From CAZWDL01 sp964632995 (GTDB lineage Bacteria > Bacteroidota > Bacteroidia > Chitinophagales > Saprospiraceae), in contig CAZWDL010000064.1 in the NCBI GenBank assembly GCA_964632995.1, forward strand, positions 1 to 41,521: a DNA stretch of 41,521 bases, in the 5' to 3' direction. The translations under genes were made by a program, and so were the position numbers. Below are positions 35,425 to 41,475 of the stretch, piece by piece; position 1 is the first letter of the stretch; the number at the start of each line of letters is the position of its first letter. A model generated the notes under the pieces. The model was not told where the DNA came from and did no database searches. It worked only from the letters and a program-made list of their open reading frames with translations.

Positions 35425-36282
35425 ATGAAGGAGAATAAGTACCGGTACAACGGCAAGGAGTGGAATGAGGATTTTGGGCTGGGGTGGTATGACTATGGGG
35501 CCAGGTGGTATGATCCGGCGATTGGGCGGTGGAATGCGGTGGATCAAAGTGCAGAAAATTACTTTGGATGGTCTTCCTACCATTATGCGGCTAATAACCC
35601 AATACGTGTAATGGACCTAGATGGGAGGGATTGGTATATTGACGAAGATGGAAATATTAATTGGTTTGAATCTAGTGATCAGACTTATACTTCTGAGGAT
35701 GGAGTTGATTATCAAAATATTGGAACCGAGTTACTTGAATTTGATGGTTTGAATTTGACCTATTCTTGGCAAGAAGGAAATGAAGAAGATGGCTATACCA
35801 TTAGATCATGGAGTTTTAAAGCAGTATCCGGGAGAGGGGATCATGGGGATGACGATTTTTGGAAGCTCACGAAGATATTTGATTATTCTGATGAAGCACA
35901 GACAGAAGGGTTTGCTGGACCAATCCCAGAAGGAGTTTATTCTGTTGAAAAGAATGAAATTGAAAATAGGAAAGACCAGGATGTGTTAAGAAGAATAGGA
36001 AACCTATTAGGACGGGGAGGATTTCCTGGCGGTGGCTTCTCTTGGGGAGATAATCGCTGGTGGATTACTCCTGAAGGAAATACGAATACATATGGTCGAT
36101 CTGGTTTTACCATTCATGGCGGAAGAAAATATGGCTCAGCCGGATGCATCGATTTATGTGAAAACCTAAAAGGGTTTACTCTTTTATTCATGAATAACGA
36201 TTTGGGCAACAATAAAGTACATTTAAGGGTGAACTATGTCATGGACAAAGTCCGCACAGTAGTTTGGCCTCAAAATGATTAA
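35425..36282 (+). CDS. Orphan Rhs C-terminal module with Tlde1-like L,D-transpeptidase toxin domain
   Basis: This 285-residue protein starts in the middle of an Rhs-associated core domain (KYRYNGKEWNEDFGLGWYDY, GARWYDPAIGRWNAVD, then YAANNPIRVMDLDG; residues 5-68) with no YD repeats upstream. The rest is a toxin-type tip. It shows GPIPEGVYSV (165-174), RWWITPEGNTNTYGRSGFTIHGG and YGSAGCIDLCENL. The pair His231/Cys241 fits the Tlde1 (DUF2778) family, whose T6SS members act on the peptidoglycan peptide stem in the periplasm by L,D-carboxypeptidase and exchange reactions. ATG 35425 lies directly after an in-frame TAG, and no strong ribosome site is visible. The toxin part is AT-richer than its surroundings. 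A membrane protein gene follows after 2 bp. Confidence 0.85.
   Translation: MKENKYRYNGKEWNEDFGLGWYDYGARWYDPAIGRWNAVDQSAENYFGWSSYHYAANNPIRVMDLDGRDWYIDEDGNINWFESSDQTYTSEDGVDYQNIGTELLEFDGLNLTYSWQEGNEEDGYTIRSWSFKAVSGRGDHGDDDFWKLTKIFDYSDEAQTEGFAGPIPEGVYSVEKNEIENRKDQDVLRRIGNLLGRGGFPGGGFSWGDNRWWITPEGNTNTYGRSGFTIHGGRKYGSAGCIDLCENLKGFTLLFMNNDLGNNKVHLRVNYVMDKVRTVVWPQND
35437..35545 (+). repeat. 109-bp exact direct repeat, copy 1 (Rhs core)
   Basis: Every base from AAGTACCGGTACAACGGC to GCGGTGGATC is identical to 37861-37969. It encodes the Rhs core stretch KYRYNGKEW...GRWNAVD in frame in both modules. Homology stops abruptly at the toxin side. Confidence 0.95.
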
Positions 36283-36284
36283 GT

Positions 36285-36596
36285 ATGAAAAGTATCGGTC
36301 GAGTTTGGTGGTACATCTTTCCCCTTTTTTTCATCATTTTAGGATTAAGGGACCTATATAGTGCTATTTTTGAAAGGGAACAGTATCCATTCGGTGGTGA
36401 AATGTTTGGAAGGTATTCAATTTATAGGTCAGAGCTAACTTTTATTCTGTTCAATGCCACAACTGTTCTATTTCTTTTTTTATTGATTTATTTTGACTGG
36501 AAAAACCAGAATTTAGGTTTTTGGATTTGTTTGATTTTTTCGATTGTTTTAATCGTCTACCCTTTGTTGACAAATCAAAATGATTACTTGTTTTAG
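36285..36596 (+). CDS. Small membrane protein, putative immunity to the Tlde1-like toxin
   Basis: This 103-residue protein has three hydrophobic helices: WWYIFPLFFIILGLRDLYSA (about 8-27), LTFILFNATTVLFLFLLIYF (about 50-69) and LGFWICLIFSIVLIVYPLL (about 77-95). A charged loop (about 30-48) lies between the first two. No family is recognised. It starts 2 bp after the toxin stop and shares its AT-rich base use, which is the usual layout of a polymorphic toxin and its immunity gene. A membrane location would suit protection against a periplasmic cell-wall toxin. The function is inferred from position only. Confidence 0.7.
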   Translation: MKSIGRVWWYIFPLFFIILGLRDLYSAIFEREQYPFGGEMFGRYSIYRSELTFILFNATTVLFLFLLIYFDWKNQNLGFWICLIFSIVLIVYPLLTNQNDYLF

Positions 36597-36735
36597 CTAA
36601 CTCCAAAGAACATGCTTCTTACTGGTTCTTCACGGTTTATCTAGTCTTATTCTTCAGACTTATTCGGCTCTGAAAGAGTGGGAAAGAGGCAGTCACTTCT
36701 TACTTCCTCTGCCCTACTGCGGAGCTATGCGCATT

Positions 36736-36770
36736 GCGCCAGCATTGGCGCATAGCATGTATTAGGGCCA
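36736..36770. repeat. Spacer repeat GCATTGGCGCATAGC, copy 1
   Basis: The 35 bases match 39701-39735 at 31 positions. Both copies lie in the noncoding flanks of the toxin modules; the other copy abuts a truncated regulator gene. Confidence 0.6.
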
Positions 36771-36891
36771 AGGGACGAGCCCACCGAAAGGCAACGGGTA
36801 GTTTTGAGTGGCAGAGCGGTAAAGCAGCATAAAAATCCTGGTACGACGGAGAAGTACCGCAGTACATAGCTGGAGGAGTTAAAGACGGCTG

Positions 36892-36922
36892 TTGAAAACC
36901 ATCATCAAAAGAATTAACTTTA
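36892..36922 (+). promoter_or_regulatory. Possible promoter of the DUF4160-DUF2442 pair
   Basis: TTG (36892-36894) and TAACTTTA (36915-36922, one mismatch to TAnnTTTG) are 20 bp apart. ATG 36929 lies only 6 bp beyond the -7 box, so the message would be leaderless or nearly so. Confidence 0.35.
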
Positions 36923-36928
36923 CCAAAT

Positions 36929-37165
36929 ATGCCCACTATTTTACGCATCGATGGCTTTCGTTTTTTCTTCTACAGCAATGAAGGGAACGAGCCGCCTCAT
37001 GTTCACGTTGAAAAAGGCGATGGGTGGGGTAAATACTGGATCGATCCGGTCGGTAAAGACTACATGCACAACTTCACCCCGAAAGAAGAAAAGCGGATAG
37101 ATCAAATTGTGTATGATGAGCGAGATAACTTTAAAAGCAAATGGTATGAGTTCTTCGGCAAATAA
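36929..37165 (+). CDS. DUF4160 protein (predicted toxin-antitoxin-like pair)
   Basis: This 78-residue protein matches DUF4160 closely: MPTILRIDGFRFFFYSNEGN, then EPPHVHVEKGDGWGKYWIDP. The His-rich EPPHVHV stretch is the family hallmark. DUF4160 genes are regularly paired with a DUF2442 gene, as here, with a 20-bp overlap. The pair is widely regarded as a candidate toxin-antitoxin module, but the mechanism is not established. It stands between two Rhs toxin modules, in the same direction. The start is fixed by the family N-terminus. Confidence 0.88.
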   Translation: MPTILRIDGFRFFFYSNEGNEPPHVHVEKGDGWGKYWIDPVGKDYMHNFTPKEEKRIDQIVYDERDNFKSKWYEFFGK

Positions 37166-37427
37166 ACAAGAAATGGTGCGCGCTGTGGATGTGCGTATTG
37201 AAGCCAATATGTTTTATGTTGTCCTGGAAGATGGACGTGAAATCGGCGTTCCTTACAATTGGTTCTGGCGCCTGGCGGAGGCAACGGAAGAACAACGGCG
37301 TAACTGGCGTTTAATCGGTCATGGTGCCGGTATCCACTGGGAAGATATCGACGAAGATATATCTGTAGCAGGTTTGCTCAAAGGGCGTCCGCAAAAACCG
37401 GAGCGAGAACCCGCCCCTGCTCAATAA
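37146..37427 (+). CDS. DUF2442 protein (partner of DUF4160)
   Basis: This DUF2442 protein shows VRAVDVRIEANMFYVVLEDG and REIGVPYNWFWRLAEAT, then RRNWRLIGHGAGIHWEDIDEDISVAGLL in consecutive segments, the family signature. The frame opens at 37107. ATG 37146 (93 residues) or ATG 37173 (84 residues, nearest the conserved part) are more plausible starts. The gene overlaps or directly abuts DUF4160, indicating coupling. A short Pro/Glu-rich tail follows the domain (GRPQKPEREPAPAQ). In the presumed pair it would be the DNA-binding or antidote side, but this is inference from family pairing only. Confidence 0.87.
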   Translation: MSSSANKQEMVRAVDVRIEANMFYVVLEDGREIGVPYNWFWRLAEATEEQRRNWRLIGHGAGIHWEDIDEDISVAGLLKGRPQKPEREPAPAQ

Positions 37428-37836
37428 AGCAACGCTTCCCTGCAGTTCGTCTGACCGGGAGAGCCCACCATGTCGGCTCGCCCGCTCACCGGGCCTATAT
37501 TTACATAATGCACAGTTATGGTCATCCCTGCGTCCCGCCCCTGCGGGAGCGGGCCTGCGGGCGCCCATAACTGCATTATGTAAAATAGCCCGGCAGCCCG
37601 CCCGCAACTGCTCAACACCCCCCATCCCAAGCTGACTTGCCGCTCTACCAATCCTCGATCCCGCTAAGGCGGAACCGATCCTCGTCGCCGACCAATTACG
37701 CAGGCCCGCTGCAGCTCTCGCTGTTATCGGCCGGCGACAAAGGCTGCTGGCCTCTCTGGATTTTTTCTTTTAACTGAGGCATGTTTTTAACTGAAAACGT
37801 CGTTAGAAGGATGGTGTAGAGCGGCGAGTTCTTTGA
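37428..37836. other. GC-rich noncoding region ahead of toxin module 2
   Basis: This 409-bp noncoding stretch is GC-rich in its first 300 bases and contains the large palindrome at 37489-37592. I see no supported ORF or promoter with -33/-7 spacing in front of module 2. Stops are present in the module's frame up to 37836. Confidence 0.5.
37489..37592. repeat. Long palindromic element with structured loop
   Basis: The left arm ends in TTTACATAATGCACAGTTATGG (37500-37521, 22 bases; core ACATAATGCACAGTTATGG). It pairs with the right arm CCATAACTGCATTATGTAAA (37565-37584), apart from a 2-base bulge. The stem extends outward through CCGGGC...GCCCGG. The 43-base loop holds a second GC-rich hairpin. 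The total looks like a folded single-stranded element or a stable RNA hairpin. Confidence 0.6.
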
Positions 37837-37860
37837 AGTGAAAGCGGTGTAGAGGGGAAC

Positions 37861-37969
37861 AAGTACCGGTACAACGGCAAGGAGTGGAATGAGGATTTTG
37901 GGCTGGGGTGGTATGACTATGGGGCCAGGTGGTATGATCCGGCGATTGGGCGGTGGAATGCGGTGGATC
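37861..37969 (+). repeat. 109-bp exact direct repeat, copy 2 (Rhs core)
   Basis: This copy is identical to 35437-35545. Here the frame runs upstream only to 37837, just after a TGA, with no ATG/GTG/TTG before the repeat, so the core is stranded without a start. Confidence 0.95.
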
Positions 37970-38634
37970 CGTTGACGGAAAAACATTTCGATGTCAACCC
38001 ATTCAATTATGTATTGAATAATCCCTTGCTTTTTGTTGATCCTTTCGGGTTGGACACATTCCGATTGAATAATGCTAGTGGTGCTATTGACCTGATTGAG
38101 AGTTCTCGAGATCCTGAAAGTGAATTTGATTACATAGTTGTTACTGATGAAAAGGGAAATATTCTTCCAAAAAGCCCTGTTCATGAAATGGCAAAGGGCA
38201 CTTTAGACAATATGACCAAGGAAGGAGAAAAGAGCAGGATACAAATTATAGAAACCGGTAATGAAGAGGAGGCTAAGAAACTTTTTGAGTTTGCAGCTGA
38301 AAATTCCTACGTAGAATTTAAACTTACCCACACCGAAAGTGGGCGAAGCTTTGTTACGACCTCCGGAGACCCAGGGGGAGAAAACTCTGATATTGCTTCT
38401 AGGCTTCTGGATGCTTCACGAAACGGAGGTGTAATTGAAAATATTCTTTATCAATATCATAGCCATCCAGCAGATGATCCCCGAGCAAGCCCTGGAGATT
38501 TAGCCCAAAAACAATGGATGCTTGACCTTTATAGAAGGGTTAGTCAGGAATATAAAAATTACTACTTTAAAAAACCTGTGAATTCAGAATTCAAAATTTA
38601 CAGGGCAAGATCAAAACAATATGTCCCTTACTAA
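37963..38634 (+). CDS. Orphan Rhs C-terminal module with JAMM/JAB-type metalloprotease toxin domain
   Basis: The open frame runs from 37837 and includes the whole Rhs core border. The only start codon in it is GTG 37963 (223 residues), at the end of the repeat. Residues 1-30 complete the core (MDPLTEKHFDVNPFNYVLNN, PLLFVDPFGL). A toxin tip follows with HSHPADDPRASPGD (166-179). This fits the JAMM zinc motif exactly: H-x-H-x7-S-x2-D with His166, His168, Ser176 and Asp179; Glu118 is the likely catalytic acid. It resembles the JAB-like toxin families of polymorphic toxin systems, thought to cleave a protein or isopeptide bond. Base use is AT-rich. The next gene overlaps by 14 bp. It is probably silent in place, or fused by recombination. 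Confidence 0.82.
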   Translation: MDPLTEKHFDVNPFNYVLNNPLLFVDPFGLDTFRLNNASGAIDLIESSRDPESEFDYIVVTDEKGNILPKSPVHEMAKGTLDNMTKEGEKSRIQIIETGNEEEAKKLFEFAAENSYVEFKLTHTESGRSFVTTSGDPGGENSDIASRLLDASRNGGVIENILYQYHSHPADDPRASPGDLAQKQWMLDLYRRVSQEYKNYYFKKPVNSEFKIYRARSKQYVPY

Positions 38635-39151
38635 GATTTGGCTTCAGTTTTTACTTGGAATATTCTTGATTGGTTGCAAACCATCAGAGTCTTTAATCAC
38701 TCGAATTAATCAACGATGTGATGCTAAGAAACTATTTTCAAAAGTTTTTGAAGAAGCAAAGAAAAAACATGCCTTATCCTACTATGGATCCACTTTTTTT
38801 GTAAGCGTTTCAGAGGAAAAATTATTGTTTACAGTAGTTGATGAGTCTACAGTGAATGAATTTATTGCATTCATGGATTTATTTATAGAATCTTATTGTA
38901 AGTTTCAAGATACCTATTTTCTGTTTGTAAGTGGTAAATTCAGTAAAGATGGGATCAAGGTTGGAAATATTGAAATTATTGATGAGTCAGAAATCACTCG
39001 TTTGTATGAGGCATACAACTATAAAAAGCTGGGTAGAAAACCAACATTAGAGGAGCCAATTAATTTCAATCCCTTTTCTTTCCTTTTCAAGAAGGAGGGC
39101 AAAGACTACAATTTGATAGAAAGTGGAACCCATTTATCCTTTCCTTTATAG
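38621..39151 (+). CDS. Lipoprotein, putative immunity to the JAMM toxin
   Basis: This 176-residue protein has a signal peptide with a lipobox-like LGIFLIGC (Cys19), so it should be a lipoprotein, in the periplasm or on the outer membrane. The mature part is alpha/beta with many Phe, Lys and Glu and no family that I recognise. It overlaps the JAMM-domain gene by 14 bp and shares its AT-rich composition. Adjacency in a toxin-immunity layout is the reason for the call; there is no sequence proof. Alternatively it is an accessory lipoprotein. A multi-hairpin region and terminator follow. Confidence 0.68.
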   Translation: MSLTKIWLQFLLGIFLIGCKPSESLITRINQRCDAKKLFSKVFEEAKKKHALSYYGSTFFVSVSEEKLLFTVVDESTVNEFIAFMDLFIESYCKFQDTYFLFVSGKFSKDGIKVGNIEIIDESEITRLYEAYNYKKLGRKPTLEEPINFNPFSFLFKKEGKDYNLIESGTHLSFPL

Positions 39152-39183
39152 CCTGTTATGGTTCCCATTGTCCCTACTGGCGA

Positions 39184-39292
39184 GCTACCCGCCGTGCGAT
39201 CCCGCTTTCTGAATTAGAAAAAGCGGGAGAGCATGGCCGGGTAGCGAATATAAGGGCCACCTGCCTTTGCCGAGGCTACTGCAGGCAGGTGG
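39184..39292. repeat. Consecutive hairpins downstream of module 2
   Basis: First hairpin: outer stem GCTACCCG (39184-39191) / CGGGTAGC (39238-39245) enclosing an inner stem CCCGCTTT (39201-39208) / AAAGCGGG (39220-39227). Second hairpin: CCACCTGCC (39257-39265) / GGCAGGTGG (39284-39292). No ORF. Its tail resembles the spacer behind module 1. Confidence 0.5.
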
Positions 39293-39330
39293 GGCGGTGG
39301 TAAGGGGCAGTACGAGCGGCAATACGGCAT

Positions 39331-39368
39331 AAAAAAGGGGTTGAAGTTACGGCTTCATCCCCTTTTTT
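39331..39368. terminator. Intrinsic terminator, both directions possible
   Basis: AAAAAAGGGGTTGAAG (39331-39346) pairs with CTTCATCCCCTTTTTT (39353-39368) with one mismatch and ends in a T-run. It would end the module 2 transcript and could also serve the minus-strand regulator remnant. Confidence 0.7.
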
Positions 39369-39430
39369 GTGCTCAAAAGCGGCCCGGTAAAAATCCTATC
39401 TCGACTCCGCTTTCATCGGGCCGCTTTTGA

Positions 39431-39700
39431 TTACGAAGCGTAGGCCCGCCGGGCTTTAGCATCTCTGAGCATGGCCTCTATTGTAAAGAGGATGTGCTCG
39501 CGGTCCTTATCTTGTAGTTTTTGAATATCGATGATTTTGTCGAGGAGATCTTTTTCAATCTCGAGGTCTGTATTGCCGACTAAATAGTCCAGGGAAACTT
39601 CGAGTGCTTGGGCTAATTTAGTGGCTACCTCGATAGAGGGTCTTACTTCACCTCGCTCATACCTGCCTATGAATTTTTGGGGGAAGTATAATGCACAGGT
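39431..39700 (-). pseudogene. Truncated XRE-family regulator
   Basis: On the minus strand a frame without a start codon encodes the second half of an XRE repressor: PQKFIGRYERGEVRPSIEVA, then LAQALEVSLDYLVGNTD, and a C-terminal helical tail ending in RRAYAS. The first helices of the HTH, including most of the recognition region, are missing. The coding similarity ends at about 39685-39700, exactly where the spacer repeat GCATTGGCGCATAGC begins (39701-39735). It is a paralogue of the intact regulator at 39892-40320. The lesion looks like a recombination or insertion scar. Confidence 0.75.
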
Positions 39701-39735
39701 GCGTTAGCATTGGCGCATAGCGTGTATTAGGACCA
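39701..39735. repeat. Spacer repeat GCATTGGCGCATAGC, copy 2
   Basis: This is 31/35 identical to 36736-36770. It marks the truncation point of the XRE remnant. Confidence 0.6.
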
Positions 39736-39781
39736 GGAGTGGGGCTAAACAGAAGTCTTCTCATATCAGGAATGACAGGTG

Positions 39782-39819
39782 AAAAAGCCTCCTGCAGCTC
39801 CGACTACAGGAGGCTTTTT
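39782..39819. terminator. Intrinsic terminator (bidirectional)
   Basis: AAAAAGCCTCCTG (39782-39794) pairs perfectly with CAGGAGGCTTTTT (39807-39819), a 13-bp stem with a 12-nt loop. On the minus strand it would end the XRE gene at 39892; on the plus strand nothing obvious reads into it. Confidence 0.75.
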
Positions 39820-39891
39820 CCATTCAAAGGAGGTGATTTTTCCAATGTATCTGAAAAGGCACAAAAGTGACCTAAAAGGTGCATATCTGTT

Positions 39892-40320
39892 CTATGGGGA
39901 AAATGAGTGATTTTGACATTTCCATGACAAAAGGTCACTCAGGGCGCCCCCAGCAAGTCCTGAATCCGGCTTTTGGCGATAAAAGCCATCGAGCAGGGAT
40001 AAGACGGTTTTCTTTTCTTCGGCGCCCAGCTCCTGTACCTGTTTGAATCGGTCGATGAGCTCTTTATCCAATCGGGCGCTTTCCAGCAGTTCGGAAGTGG
40101 ATCCATTCATTAAATAATCTACGGTTGTATTGAGCGCCCTGGCCATTTTGGTCATGGCCTCCGCACTGGGTTTGGTCTCCCCGCGCTCATACCGGGACAC
40201 TTGTGTAAAATGCACCTCAATCATTCCGGCCAGCTCGGCCTGGGAGATCCCCCGTTCCTTTCTAAGTTCTTTTAGTCGATCAGCAAAGGTTTTTTTTCTA
40301 CTTCTCTCCGGCATCATCAA
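39892..40320 (-). CDS. XRE-family transcriptional regulator
   Basis: This 142-residue protein has one N-terminal helix-turn-helix domain (about 12-68): FADRLKELRKERGISQAELA, then HFTQVSRYERGETKPSAEAM and LARALNTTVDYLMNG-type end (MARALNTTVDYLMNG). Known of the family: such proteins are small dimeric repressors, often controlling their own gene, phage or toxin-antitoxin genes. The C-terminal helices (KELIDRFKQVQELGAEEKKT) resemble those of many Bacteroidota XRE proteins. It is divergent from the Uma2 gene (118 bp apart), which may be its target, and lies next to a truncated paralogue. Three Met codons head the frame, so the start is uncertain by two residues. Confidence 0.9.
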   Translation of the reverse strand: MMMPERSRKKTFADRLKELRKERGISQAELAGMIEVHFTQVSRYERGETKPSAEAMTKMARALNTTVDYLMNGSTSELLESARLDKELIDRFKQVQELGAEEKKTVLSLLDGFYRQKPDSGLAGGALSDLLSWKCQNHSFSP

Positions 40321-40438
40321 ATGGGTAAAACCAGCCCCGCTATTTACGAGTGACAGCGCGGTAAATCAGCAGAGGCTCAATCCAACACCAGTTCTCTTTC
40401 AACTTTCCTCCAAAAGCCGTATTTTTCAGTAAAAATGC

Positions 40439-41020
40439 ATGACGTCAGCCAGTGCCTCTTCGCCCCGCCTTACGCCTCAGGATTATCTTCTTCGGGAACG
40501 CGACCGCGAAGAGAAATACGAGTATGAAAACGGAAAAGAGATTCCCGTGGGCGGCGCTACCAAAGAACACAATCAGATTGTAAGAAATTTGCTCACCAGC
40601 ATATGGAACAGGGTGGGTGACCGGGGAACGATGGAAGCGTATGCCAGCGATATGCGTGTTTATTGTCCTTCCATCAGTAAGTACTACTATCCGGATTTGG
40701 TGATTACCGAAGGTAAAGAAGTGTATCAGGACGATACCTTCGATACGCTGACCAATCCTGTTATCTTAATCGAAGTGCTCTCCAAGGGAACAGAGGCGCG
40801 AGACCGGACCGTAAAATTCGAGGCATACCGCAGCATTGAATCCTTTCGGGAATACCTGCTGGTTTCCCAGGATCAACCCCGGATAGAAGGTTTTTATAAA
40901 AACGAGAAAGGCGAATGGATACTGCTCGATCCCGTCGAAGGCATGGACCGGCATTTTTCCTTCCAAACCGTTGAACTTGCCGTACCCCTGGAAGAGGTAT
41001 ATCAGCGTGTCAAGCTTTGA
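40439..41020 (+). CDS. Uma2-family (DUF820) PD-(D/E)XK nuclease-like protein
   Basis: This 193-residue member of the Uma2/DUF820 family has a restriction-endonuclease fold. It shows LTPQDYLLRERDREEKYEY, the GATKEHNQIVRNLL helix with His, then YYPDLVITEG (catalytic Asp) and LIEVLSKGTEARDRTVKFEA (Glu-x-Leu/Lys region), as required for PD-(D/E)XK nucleases. The biological role of the family is unclear; members are abundant in cyanobacteria and Bacteroidota with complex genomes. It follows the divergent XRE gene and precedes a small unknown gene by 46 bp, perhaps cotranscribed. Confidence 0.9.
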   Translation: MTSASASSPRLTPQDYLLRERDREEKYEYENGKEIPVGGATKEHNQIVRNLLTSIWNRVGDRGTMEAYASDMRVYCPSISKYYYPDLVITEGKEVYQDDTFDTLTNPVILIEVLSKGTEARDRTVKFEAYRSIESFREYLLVSQDQPRIEGFYKNEKGEWILLDPVEGMDRHFSFQTVELAVPLEEVYQRVKL

Positions 41021-41066
41021 GTCTTACCAGGAGGCGCTTTCCTGGTTTTAAATAAAAATATTCCTC

Positions 41067-41444
41067 ATGCCAAGTACCGGAAAAAGCACTGAACAGGAAC
41101 CCTTCCGGCCCGAAGATTTCGGGTTTTTCCGCCGCCGGGACTGGAGCCCGGAGGGTATTGAATTCTATGAAAAGGACCACGAAAGCATCGACAAGAGCCG
41201 GGAAAAAGACTGGGAAAGACTCAATCTTTACTTAACCAGGTCTGACAACTTCACCTGCATCTGGTACGGCGTCATCGACCCTATCGTAGCGGACGTCGCC
41301 TACGAAGAAAAATACGGTTTTACCTGGAGTGACGGGAACCGGGAGGAATCCCTGTTTCGGGGATACATTGAAAACCGCTTCGAGGCGGAGATCATTCTTG
41401 AGGCCATCCGGATGAATCGTTTTTCCCCGCAGTATTTGGGATAG
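41067..41444 (+). CDS. Hypothetical protein
   Basis: I do not recognise this 125-residue protein. It has no signal peptide or membrane helix. It is rich in Glu, Arg, Phe and Trp, with notable motifs DFGFFRRRDWSPEGIEFYEK near the N-terminus (about 17-36), a central NFTCIWYGVIDP and a C-terminal helix ENRFEAEIILEAIRMNRF. It looks like a soluble cytoplasmic alpha/beta protein. Codon use is like that of the Uma2 gene upstream, so it is probably genuine. Confidence 0.6.
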   Translation: MPSTGKSTEQEPFRPEDFGFFRRRDWSPEGIEFYEKDHESIDKSREKDWERLNLYLTRSDNFTCIWYGVIDPIVADVAYEEKYGFTWSDGNREESLFRGYIENRFEAEIILEAIRMNRFSPQYLG

Positions 41445-41475
41445 TGCCCACGTTTACGAAACCTTCGAGGTGTGT

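Larger units (their letters stand above)
36597..36928. other. Spacer between toxin module 1 and the DUF4160 gene
   Basis: This 332-bp noncoding spacer has a hairpin GCTATGCGC / GCGCATAGC (36724-36732 with 36748-36756). It also holds a 35-base word (36736-36770) that recurs at 39701-39735 with four differences, and GAGCGGTAAAGCAGCATAAAAA (about 36814-36835), which resembles GAGCGGCAATACGGCATAAAAA behind module 2. No ORF is supported. Confidence 0.5.

Noticed and set aside
37489..37592. Integron attC site
   Set aside because: A bulged palindrome between cassettes is suggestive, but the conserved core words of attC are missing and no integrase is in the window.
37421..37651. 76-codon minus-strand frame in the spacer ahead of module 2
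   Set aside because: It lies across the large palindrome, and its composition follows the GC-rich hairpins rather than a protein.
35425..38634. One continuous rhs gene spanning both modules
   Set aside because: Each core copy lies behind an in-frame stop (35422-35424 and 37834-37836), and the two are separated by other genes.
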